From positions 558,001-622,000 of the forward strand of contig OZ345369.1 of assembly GCA_977006965.1 (NCBI GenBank): DNA of 64,000 nt. The letters run 5' to 3'. The number at the start of each line of letters is the position of its first letter. Position 1 is the first letter of the stretch. This stretch comes from Phymatolithon calcareum. Taxonomy: Eukaryota; Rhodophyta; Florideophyceae; Hapalidiales. The position numbers and the translations under genes are program-made. Below, in pieces: positions 54,757 to 64,000 of this stretch. The notes below the pieces were generated by a model. That model saw only the letters and a program-made list of their open reading frames with translations, ran no database searches and was not told the DNA's origin.

Positions 54757-56631
54757 TTAACCTTGCCGAGAAGGATATCCTTTCTCGCGCGTTAGTGCCA
54801 GAAAAGTGCCTCCTGCAAGTGATGTAGCGCTATAGCAATGCTGAAAAGTGAGTGGGTTCAGAAAACGCGTGCAAGTGGAGTTGCCGCAATCGTGAAGTAC
54901 CCCGATAGGTCGCATGCATTCAGTCATTTTTGCGAAAGATATTCTATGTCGTAGAAGAACCCTGTAGCTCTCGTACCGAGGTAGTTCCTTGCTTGCATTT
55001 TGCTCGTCTGGAACACGCAAGCATAGTAATACTGCAGCGTACACAACTGGGGTTCCGCTTTCACGGGTAAGAGAGATAAAGTGCAAAACACACCAGAGGG
55101 AAGCACCGAAAGTGCAGTCCCAATCATCGGCGCGTTCCATGCTTCTCAGCTGAAGGAGGAACGGGAAGTGAATGAATGCATCTGTCAGATTGTAGCAAAA
55201 GATTTGCACTACGTCCCGCTTTCTTAAAGCATGTACCCGGGGTGTTTGACTTGTACACAGACATTAATTTGTCTCCGTAATGTACCTTGTATCTCTTCAA
55301 GTCTTCACTGATATCATACTGTAGGAATGAAAGCACTTCTCGTACGGTTGATGACTTGATTTCAGTGCCTTCAGCAGTCCATTCATCACCTTCTAAAGTC
55401 CATGTACAGTGAGAAGGAAGAGATGCTATTCTCGGGGAAAGGACAGCCCGACCTAGAACGTGGAGCTCCTCGACGAGACAACCTGACGGACCGAAAGCCT
55501 GAATGACTTGGTTTTGGCTGCTCTCCGTCAAAGTCCCATTCAGCGCAGATAGAACTTCTCTTCCAGCCAGCAATCGAAAGCACCCACCTATCGCGGAGCT
55601 TTCTAACGACAAGGCTTTCCTAGCCAGCATTGTCAATCGCCCCTGCCAGTCATTGAAAGCTTAGCTTCGCATGGAATGGATCTGAATGACTCCGTTGTTT
55701 GACTGCTTTACAGATCGCTTGAGATTTTGATGGTTTTTCTCGAGAACGAGCTCACCCACGCGACTGACGTGCCCAACCATCAAAAGAGTTTTATGAACAA
55801 GCTCCCAGACCCGATGAACTTTTGGCTTATCGACAGTGCGGATTGCTGTTAAACAAGCTCGCTGCTCTGTGAGAAGTTTTTGTAACATTTGGCGTGGACA
55901 TCCTGCACTATCAAGTAGAAGTACATCAGAATCATCCATTCGGCAAATATAGACACTTTCTTCATATGGGTAGCAGTCATTTCTTGAACTTTTTGTACGT
56001 ATTTCGTCCCTACATCTTGGACTGTTCGGGCAGCCGAATTGCCATTATGATCACTTGACGGACTTTTCCAAAGCGCTGGGGATCTTCTCCTTTTCGATGA
56101 TCGGCCATCAGAACTTCGGCTCCTACTCAACGCCTCACTTAACGCCCGGAGCTTTGGGTCTCTTGAATTTTCCCGTTAATTTCCGCAGAAAACTGCTGCA
56201 ACGTCGTGTCCAGGCCTTCGAATTGCTTCTTCATCTCTGTAAGTACCGAATTCTTAAATTCTCCCAGGCGCTGGTAGTGTCGCAGTTACGTGGAGCCTCC
56301 GCCGTGATGCCTGGTCCCGAGCCGGACATCGGTTTACCGTCTCACCTTTGTCAGAGCTCTGCAACTGTTCTCGTCCTTCATCGAAAGGTACTTGCTCCAT
56401 CGCTAGAACACTCACAGGTACAGAAAAGGCCTTGTTACGGTTTGAAGAAGGCACAGCGCCATCTGTGCAAGTAGTGCGGATATCTGGTTTTTCGTTACGC
56501 CAAGATGTTTCTAAAAAGTTGAAGCGTCTCCGCTTCCCTTGTGAGAGCCAAAAATCCAGCTTGAATCGTGGTACATCCGCTGTTTTGGTCGAAACTGAGG
56601 CGACGTAAGTTGAGGTTGCCAGAGCTCGCAT
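54757..56631 (-). pseudogene. Multi-frame relic of a large element protein (transposase candidate)
   Basis: A series of coding-like pieces follow each other on the minus strand: a coiled-coil-like stretch (EMKKQFEGLDTTLQQF, about 56230), a basic Ser/Arg region (SRSRSSDGRSSKRRR), DSDVLLLDSAGCPRQM, then KPKVHRVWELV, GHVSRVGELVLEKNHQNLKR and QSNN (55661-55939), a stop, FNDWQGRLTMLARKAL and a C-terminal part to 54757. The E..HQ.LKR..K.SN pattern after 'PK.H' resembles the last catalytic region of several RNase-H-fold transposases (Plavaka/KDZ-like), but I cannot assign the family. Several stops and shifts. Confidence 0.4.
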
Positions 56632-56870
56632 GCATAATAGGAGGAATCTGGTGCATGGGCCCAGCTATTGAGTATGTACTCATACGCTTGGAAAATATGG
56701 GGAGCTCGCCGTATCGGGCAGCACAGCCTATTTTTATGCAACAAAAATGTGTATGCAGCCCGACACGAAGTCAGCAGGACCATGTGTAAGCATACAGCTC
56801 TAGACGGTTACGTTTGAGTAACATATTATGTACAATGAATTGAATTCTCAATCCATCGTATAGTAATTGA

Positions 56871-56902
56871 ATTCAATTAATAAGCGCGCTTATTAATTGA
56901 AT
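56871..56902. other. Perfect 32-bp palindrome
   Basis: Two 16-bp arms, ATTCAATTAATAAGCG and its exact complement, meet without spacer. It lies inside the hAT-like element, 50 bp before a TATATATA (56954-56961). Confidence 0.85.
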
Positions 56903-58599
56903 CTGGCGGCGCGCCGCAGACAGAAGAGTGCAATTGAAAACGGTCGATCGACCACTATATATAGCACTCGAGTGATCGAGCGCCTTCGCTGGGACGGCAG
57001 CTTACTGAATTTCCTACGAAGCATGATTCGAGATCCGCCGATCCTTCTGTGGCTTACGTTTAGCGATCACGTGGAATCAGGGCCAAAGACATGTCTATCG
57101 ACGAGATCGATTTCTGATGCGACAAGTACATCCCTCGCTCGTCTGACGCGAAAAGCACGCTCCTCTATCGAATACCGCCCTCTTCAACTCGGTGATGGAT
57201 GCTCATCCCTCCGCAGGGTCTCGTGGGCACAGAGGCTTACCAGGATCGTTCAGCAGCTGTTTAAAAAATTGATTAGCGATCGTGCAGAATGAAGGCAAAG
57301 AACACGTCCGTATCGATAACTGGTGCTGCAAGCACATCCCTGTATCGAATACTTCCCGGCATATTCCCGTCGTTTCCACGGATTGCTGCACTTTCTTATC
57401 CGCGTTGGTCGTTGTTCATCTCTCGACAAGGTCTCGTAGCCCATCTTCTCATCTCGACCCTCGACTTCCGCTTTCACAACGGCTTCTCCCTATCAATCTG
57501 AGTCTACGAATATTCACAGGGGTTGACCTCACTTGTGTCATTTGCATTCAGTGCCGTTGTTTGCTTTTTCTCACGCTGTAAGTGCCAGTCTCTCTAATCT
57601 GATTCTCAATGGAAGTCCCATTTTAACTCTTGTTGACACTGCATGATCTAATATCTTGACCCTCATGGTGTGGATCTACTGCCGTTTCTCTGCAGGTTTT
57701 TATCTTCCCATGCGAAGTGTTCAGTTTGAATACATCCTCCTTTCACAGCCGGATTACCTATCCCGCGATTGCCGTCTTCGTCGCGCTCTTTTCCGACAGC
57801 CGATACATATATTAGGGATATTTTACAATGTGTAACTTTTGGGCGTGCCAGTGTTCAAGGAGTTTTTGAAATTTTATTCTAACAGCTTGTCTTCGAGACC
57901 CACATTATTTTTTTCCCATCCTCCATCTCCAGGCACATCAAGTTGCAAGAATCACCTCTTTCAACTGTGGTGATATCAAGAGCTGACTCTTTGGCTATCC
58001 ACTCAGCTAAGTCTTTTTCCTTAGTAATCCCATTCAAATTGGTTTATGTGTATCTCATCAACATGACGGCAGAGGTAGACCTGGGGCAATATCGCCCTCA
58101 AAGCCAAGGTGTCTTCCATTTCGTCCTCGCCCACGATGATGTAGCACTCCCAAAGAACAAGTCCTTTCGACGTCGTAACCATGATGATATCAAAGTCTTA
58201 CACTAGCGAGATACTTTCTCATAGCTCGACTACGAACCCTCTGTGCAATTTGACGCTCACTACCTATTAGTTTTCTCCCTCCATCGACTTCAATTTTATG
58301 ATAATCACGATGTTGATACTTAAGATTCACAGGGGGGTCCTCTGGTGTCATATGCTCCCGCAGTGAAACATTTCAATATCTATGTCATACCATCGGTCAG
58401 ACCCGTGCGGTCTGTCATGATTGGTCAAGTACCTATACCCGCGGGTGTTCTTATTTTCAATACCCTTCCAAACACTGCTTCAAACTATCAACGCCAGTAC
58501 GGAAGCTGAATTCCTCGCTAAACGCTCTTGTAGCCAATTTGAAGAGCACCACCAGCCATCTAGCCATGTTGTCGCTTCTCTTTGTACGCTTATATACAC

Positions 58600-58980
58600 A
58601 TGGTGCAGCATCTGGTGGCGTTTTCTCGGGGACTTATGAATGTTCAGAACGTGCGTCAAGCAGTGCAAGGGCAGTATCATGCGTGTTGTAGTCACTGGTG
58701 ACCAGCTAACTCAGGATGATTTGGTGTTGTTTGACCTCGTCGCTAAGCCGGGACGCAAGCGCAAGAAGCCCTACTTGCTGTTCGAAAAGAGATCCTGTCA
58801 CTGCTAATTGTGCAGAAGCACCCGTCACTTCTCAGAGACATCCGGTAAGAAGAACATCCACAAAATATTTGGGGCGACGCCAATACACATCGAGAAAGCG
58901 ACTCAGTGCATGCAAATCGACTTCACTGCCAGCGATGAGGGAGATGCTACTTGCGACGAGGATCCAAAGCAGAGAGAGTA
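58600..58980 (+). pseudogene. Zinc-knuckle protein relic, copy 2
   Basis: Aligns with 8690-9065. Conserved words: VTGDQLTQDDLVLFDLVAK, KKPYLLFE, then CHC, a stop, LCRSTRHFSET, KKNIHK and DEDPKQRE before TAG at 58979-58981. The stop lies within the finger. The first half of the gene is poorly conserved next to the hAT insertion site. Confidence 0.6.
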
Positions 58981-59225
58981 GCGCACGGAACAATTTTTTT
59001 TTGACAAGTTTTATTTTAAACCCCCCCCCCCGTTTCACAAAGTCCGGAAAGGCTTCGACAAGTGAAAGGGCAGCTCTTCTCCTATGTATGGTATTTCTAC
59101 TGTCGCCTAGAGTGCTCTGCGTACCATAAGGGATTAGTAGTATTTTTGACAAGGGGTACCGATTAAGCGAACTTTCCTCACTCTTTCGGTCCATGTACCG
59201 AATTTCCTCAAAATAATCTATTTTC

Positions 59226-60764
59226 AACCAGGATCTGTCGACGTATTCTCAAATCGAATCATCTGCTTACGTTTAGGCGTATCCTATATCTGTTCATCTA
59301 ATTTACATCTGCGTTAATGAGGACATTTTCATTTCCAGGATCCGTTTAACCAGGATAGACTGTACATCATTTAGATTCACATAGCCTGCTGATGAACGTC
59401 AGAAACGCGAAACGATGCGTTCACGAATATGGCTCAGGTACGCCATGAGCCCTCATCCATATTATGTTACGCTCCCGCTCTCAGAATATCATTGTATCTC
59501 AAGAAATCTTACTAGGTGAGTACGGTATTACCTGGCCACAGCACATGCCCAGTCGATTAAGATGGACATCTGTAGTTCTCAAATGTAATTTCATTGATCT
59601 GCAAAGCAATTTCCGCCCCTAGCCTATAATTCGCTAAGAATTGATGGCTACTAGGTCAGCATCTCTACGGAGTATGGAAAGCAGAACGTCCAAGAGTTCT
59701 AGGAGAAAATAGGGGACTCAATGTGATTGACAACCAACGTACATCATGCAAGAGACAATCGCGCTGGAAGCCATTTCAGAGATCTGTGGTCAAATTTCGT
59801 CATTCGACTAAGCTCAGCACCATGGGATCCCACCGATGATGTGCAGCACGTATGGGCCCGATCTCAGGAAACAAAGTTAGTGATCAGGGGAAGACATTTC
59901 TGCGCATGGAGTCTACAAGATAGCAAGAAGTCCATACCGTCAAGTGACGGACACAGTAGACCCCTTCTAACTGCAAGGCTGCGGGACAGGTAGTCAGATT
60001 TCAGTCCGTCAGGGCTAATCGTAGCATAAAGTTTACGTACTTTCTCATTTTCTTTGACGAGAAGAATAAAAACGGTTCATGAGAGAAGAAGCAGATAGAT
60101 CGAACTTGATGTACGGATACTTACAGTGCAACGAGCCCCTAAAAATGAACTAAAAATACTTGTATTCAGTTTTGAAGATTGCAGTTTGCAGTTTGCTTGC
60201 AGTTTACAGTTTAATTTGAGTCGAGAAAGGCACTGCGGTTGCAGTTAGATGGGGTATACGGTAGAATGGTGAAGAGATTTAATAGGACGCTTTCTAATAG
60301 CTTGGTATAACACGTTTTTCTGAATGCTGTTCGAATAAGAGTACTGCTATGAAATGTTTCCGATACAATAAAACTTATCGTGAAGAAACTGTGATGAAAC
60401 CATTCAGGGGAATTCTAGGGTCTAACACATTCAAAATAGATATCGAAAAAGATCTCCAGGCTAGAATACTTGATGTCTCTATAATAGGGATTAAAATAAC
60501 GAAAATCTTGGAATCGCTCTACAAAGACCCAATCGGAACACTACATAAGGCTTGATATATAAAAAACATACACTTTAGGCAGTGAACAGTATGTTTAAAA
60601 TCTTGGAAGGAATGTTACACTAGAACGTGCTTCACGGTGCTTCAATCACTTTGTGTCCTCAGAATCTAGGTCGCGCATCCGCTTCCGCGCTTTTTGATCG
60701 AGATGAGTGACGATCTCTCTCCATAGACGACTCCAGCATCTATTTCATAGCTTCCGGTGACGTT
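59226..60764. other. No gene recognised; short TGCAGTTT repeat
   Basis: 60166-60213 holds irregular copies of TGCAGTTT. Frames here are short and without motifs. Confidence 0.4.
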
Positions 60765-61388
60765 TTATAGGGACGGCACGCCCTCGTAAAGTGCGGGAGC
60801 GGTGTTGGAGATGCCAATCGCTTTGTATGCGGAGCCCATGTCGACAGCCGTGGTGATGGTGGTGCTCGTCTTCGGGTCGGAGGAGTACATCTTCGTGATC
60901 GAAATTGCGGCGGATCCAGACCGCTGTATCAGACGGAAGCGCTGCCTCATTCCAAGTTACGGTGTCTCCACAGGAATCCTTGTCGGTGTTCTTGACGTTT
61001 CGAAGAAGGGGGCTTTGAACGCCAACGGTACGGCGCCGTCAAAAGAGGCCACTGGTTGAAGCGTGCGACTATGGCTTCCAAGTGTTCGGAATTGTGCTAC
61101 GCGAGGTGGGTACTCCGGTTGAGAGCAATAATGTGAGTGCACTTCCATACCCGGAAAACGTCGATCAGGTGGCGGAGCATAGCATGGAGGATTTCTGCGG
61201 CGGCGTGGTACGGCGCCAGCCTGAGTCGTTCCAGCTTTTAGTATTTCGTTAGCTTCACAGATTAGTTTCATGGAGGCCTTGCTACGAATCTTTTCCAACG
61301 GGAACGTAGTTGCAGGCACGCACGTAGCTCTTCTCGTAGCATGGCGTTTAACTTTTAGTACGCCGATAATACGGATATAGCCGTGCAA
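60765..61388 (-). CDS. Unrecognised open region with one in-frame TAA
   Basis: One minus-strand frame runs from beyond 61388 to 60765 with a single TAA at 60957-60959. Upstream it continues coherently to about 61510 (RNIVRSFIGITGAYTPPDN). It includes FPLEKIRSKASMKLICEANE, an Arg/Pro-rich middle and a C-terminal stretch SGSAAISITKMYSSDPKTST. There is no ATG at the start and no family recognised. It could be a decayed gene or part of a spliced one. Competing frames on both strands are also open. Confidence 0.2.
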
Positions 61389-61519
61389 TTCGACATTGAA
61401 GTTGTCCGGTGGCGTATACGCCCCCGTAATCCCGATGAATGACCGAACGATGTTCCGCCATCTGAATCTGATGCCGTTCTGCGCAAGTTGCAGAAAGGAA
61501 ACCGTATTATATTATGGTA

Positions 61520-64000
61520 GTAACTGCAAAAATTCCAAGCATCCTCATTCATTCCCTTGTTGCGGACGACGGCGGATGTGCTTCGAAAACTAAATCGGGA
61601 CTGGTCCTCAGTTATCGCGTAGAGGTGCCAGTCTCTTTAGAAACACTGCTCATGTGGAGGACGGCTAGAGTGACTAGCCTGCGAATGCTGCTTGCGAGAG
61701 CCGCCGATTTAGGAGAAGCTGCACTCTGCTCATGCTTGGTGGGAACAGCGCTTGTTGTAGTTAAAAGTATTCCGGTCTATGCCCGAGACTTCTCTTAAAT
61801 AATGAACTTCGTCTCGCGGAGATGTAATTTCATCGGCAGACGAAAGTATGAAATTTCTGCTTGAATATCTTGGGTACTCATGCTATAGACGAATTTTCGG
61901 GGACTCCTCACCCGAGTTATTCGAGAGTCCAGTCTCGCTTCGCACGCTTGTCAAACGGGACCGACTGTGATGCGGGGTAACGAAATTTACAGTCCACAGA
62001 GCCGATACAGAATATTGGTCGCTTCCCGAGTGATTCTACCAGAGATCGGCAAACTCTTGGTCTCATGATCCGTCAACCCGGCGTTTACACTATAGTTGGC
62101 ACCAGTAGGTCAAACGCAGAACGAGCAGTCAGAGCTGCTATCGCTGCTCGCCTCCATCAACTCCTGGAGGGCGCGCAAGCATAAGATTTGCGAACACAAT
62201 TTGTGTTCACTAACACGGGCATCCAAACTGATATTTTCTGGGGCTCCCAGAGCCATTATCACCCGTAGAGCTCTCTGGGCGGACAAAAGACTGGTAAGGA
62301 AGGATTTTTGATAGACGATTCGTTCGTTCTTCGGAAAGGAGCAATAATTCTAGTCGCTTCAACCAAGATCCTATTTCCGGTCCCCGTAATAGACTCTGCA
62401 GAGCTTCGATTCGGGATTTCGCCTTACGTCAACGCATTACGTGGATGAAAATCATTTCCTGAGAGCTCTGGACAAGCTGACCGTTGACGTGCTCGAACCT
62501 GAGTCATCTGGAAATGTATACAGTACATATAGTAGCACTCCCCACGTGTATGAGAAATGATTTTGTCCAATCCTCATTTGGGACCACAATGGAAATATCA
62601 GGAATTTCGTGCAAGAGTTAACTTATGTCGCACCGAAGAATGGATTCAGTCGTGCTCCAGCCTCAAGGGTACGTACTGACCCATGCACACGACTCGGATT
62701 AGTTCTTAGCTTTCCCTGCCCAGACCATCCACGTTGAATCCTTTCAAAGAAGTTAATCCTCTTCTTCGGGCGAAATGCTCGTATTTCGGAGCCTTGTTAT
62801 AATTTCAGCACTTCCGCAACAGGTTTACAATCAAACTACACTTCAGTAATTCATGAATATCTTTTTAAACAAGGAACACGAGCGGATTGATCTGACTCGA
62901 GACGGGTTCGAAATAAGCTGTCATTTTACAGAACCATATTCGTAAGCTCCCGGTGGTATTCACCAGGTAGCCCGTTTTATATCGCTCTTTGGACAACGTC
63001 TTCGATTGCCTTACTAGACCCGTCGGCAGATTCTGGGTCAAAATCCGTCCCGACCCTATCCTGTATTGAATCATCGTCGAGCATGTCACCGCAGAAAAAC
63101 AGTATTCGAGTCCTGTCACCAATAAGGACAATGTCGTCAGAGGAAGCGTCACGATAATGAGACGAATCGTCGTTTCATTCCACAGTCAGTTTATTATTTT
63201 ACAGGAGGACGCGGGAGAGAGAGTTGCAGGTACTAGTGTACAGTCTACTGTTTATTAGGATTACGTAATCCTCAACTAGGATTAATTAATCACGGCAGAT
63301 TGAGGTTCAGGATTGTTTATTGGCCATATATCGCTTTTAACAGTCACGCTGACATCCCGTTCACGTGCTGGTGATGATGTAGAAAGACTGATCTGCTCCT
63401 CTCGGACAATCATAATAAAACCTCCTCACCATTCATCTCCGGACTTGTTGAAGACGCAAGGAGTGATCGCTTCTTGAAGACTGGAAAGTCTTTCGCTTTC
63501 GCTTCTTGGTAGGTGCTAGACGAACCCCGAAGGAACACACAGGAGGGAAATTACAAACCTTATCGCCAGCCAGCTCCCCGCGGGGTTGAAGGCAGACGTA
63601 ATTGTAAGAGTTGTCAATAAGTTGAGACCGCATTTGCTCGTAAAAGTTTCATTTCGATGAAGTTCTCTCCCTCATGCGATCCAGCATTGAGCAGCCACGA
63701 GTCTACGATAGCGATCGCGAGCAGGGATAATCCACAAAGTTAGACCAGTCAAGTGTGACGAGCTTCCGCTTGAGACGCAAGTCGTCCTGCTGACATCTTT
63801 TGTGCTTGTCGATAGCGACACAAGCTGAATAATACGTCTTCGGCACTTCGGATTATCGCACGGTCAGAAGAACACGCTGGGCAAAAATTCGTCTGCAGAC
63901 ATCGTACTAACTTAAACGGCGTGAGATCCTGCGAAGTGGACTTAGTGGATATGACGTACCGCTGCTCACTGTCAATCCGCGTCAAAGTCATCATGTGCAC
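61520..64000. other. No gene securely recognised
   Basis: A plus-strand phrase at about 62307-62390 (DSFVLRKGAIILVASTK) recalls the strand after the ExxR helix of cytochrome P450, but no ExxR, heme-Cys or PERF box is seen. The minus-strand frame reaching the right edge (63749-64000) has no recognisable motif. A 14-bp palindrome GGATTACGTAATCC lies at about 63259. Confidence 0.3.

Larger units (their letters stand above)
53037..58477 (+). mobile_element. hAT-like element (5.4 kb) nested in the TIR element
   Basis: Begins CAGTGTTGGGCCGG and ends with the complement of CAGTGTTTGGAAGG; both ends then hold ACCCGCGGGTAT-like palindromic words. It is flanked by ATTCAAAC (53029-53036) and CTTCAAAC (58478-58485), an 8-bp duplication with one mismatch. 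CAGTG ends and 8-bp duplications fit hAT; Zisupton-type elements also make 8-bp duplications. No standard hAT transposase was read; a decayed gene of another look fills 54.8-56.6 kb. Confidence 0.7.
52925..59225 (+). mobile_element. TIR element with zinc-knuckle gene, copy 2, split by a 5.4-kb insertion
   Basis: The left end (52930-53005) reads AGGAATTTCGCTTCATGGAC, AAAGTTCGCTAAATC, GCACCCCT; the right end on the minus strand (59225-59145) reads AGGAAATTCGGTACATGGAC, AAAGTTCGCTTAATC, GTACCCCT. Both are followed inward by ACTACT-type sequence as in copy 1. Removing the hAT-like insertion (53037-58477) leaves about 850 bp, the length of copy 1, with the zinc-knuckle gene next to the right end as in copy 1. 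Confidence 0.75.

Overview
This is a eukaryotic nuclear window, most likely from a multicellular red alga of the Chondrus type. That assignment is inference: it rests on short single-exon genes with very short leaders, AATAAA signals, and a heavy load of decayed transposable elements. The nuclear origin is firmer: one gene relic has canonical GT-AG introns, and Pol III boxes, Helitron, LINE, Gypsy, pogo and Fanzor relics are all present.

Intact host genes are few. There are three dispersed single-domain rhodanese-like sulfurtransferases (4588-4902 +, 30219-30560 +, 37488-37814 -) and one Pho87/90/91-like DASS transporter (6566-8146 -). A small basic protein (1491-1664 +) and two unrecognised ORFs (3797-4216 -, 24118-24510 -) are possible. 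A KEOPS subunit gene (CGI121/TPRKB family, 41275-42121 -) is recognisable over its full length with two introns, but carries three in-frame stops.

The rest is a transposon graveyard. From left to right: a Copia-protease-like fragment (about 3.3 kb); an 850-bp TIR element encoding a zinc-knuckle protein (8340-9190); a purine-rich 1-kb duplication next to a Helitron N-terminal relic (9.25-13.3 kb); a pogo/Tigger transposase relic (13.7-15.4 kb); a Gypsy RT/RNase H relic (18.1-19.2 kb); two direct copies of a 2-kb TIR element (21.74-24.12 and 25.06-27.04 kb), one holding a pogo-type MITE; a LINE RNase H/zinc-knuckle tail (34.3-35.0 kb); two tRNA-like Pol III units whose anticodon arm is replaced by a hairpin (36.8 and 39.5 kb); a Fanzor (eukaryotic TnpB homologue) relic (42.5-45.4 kb) with copies of a hairpin-ended repeat inside and beside it; a DDE transposase relic split by a solo LTR (49.1-51.0 kb); and a second copy of the zinc-knuckle element (52.93-59.2 kb) split by a 5.4-kb hAT-like element with an 8-bp target duplication.

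The most notable items are the Fanzor relic with its associated repeats, the CGI121 gene that kept its splice sites but gained three stops, and the reconstructed nest of two transposons at 53-59 kb. No operon-like organisation is seen. About 19-34 kb and 59-64 kb are mostly unassigned.
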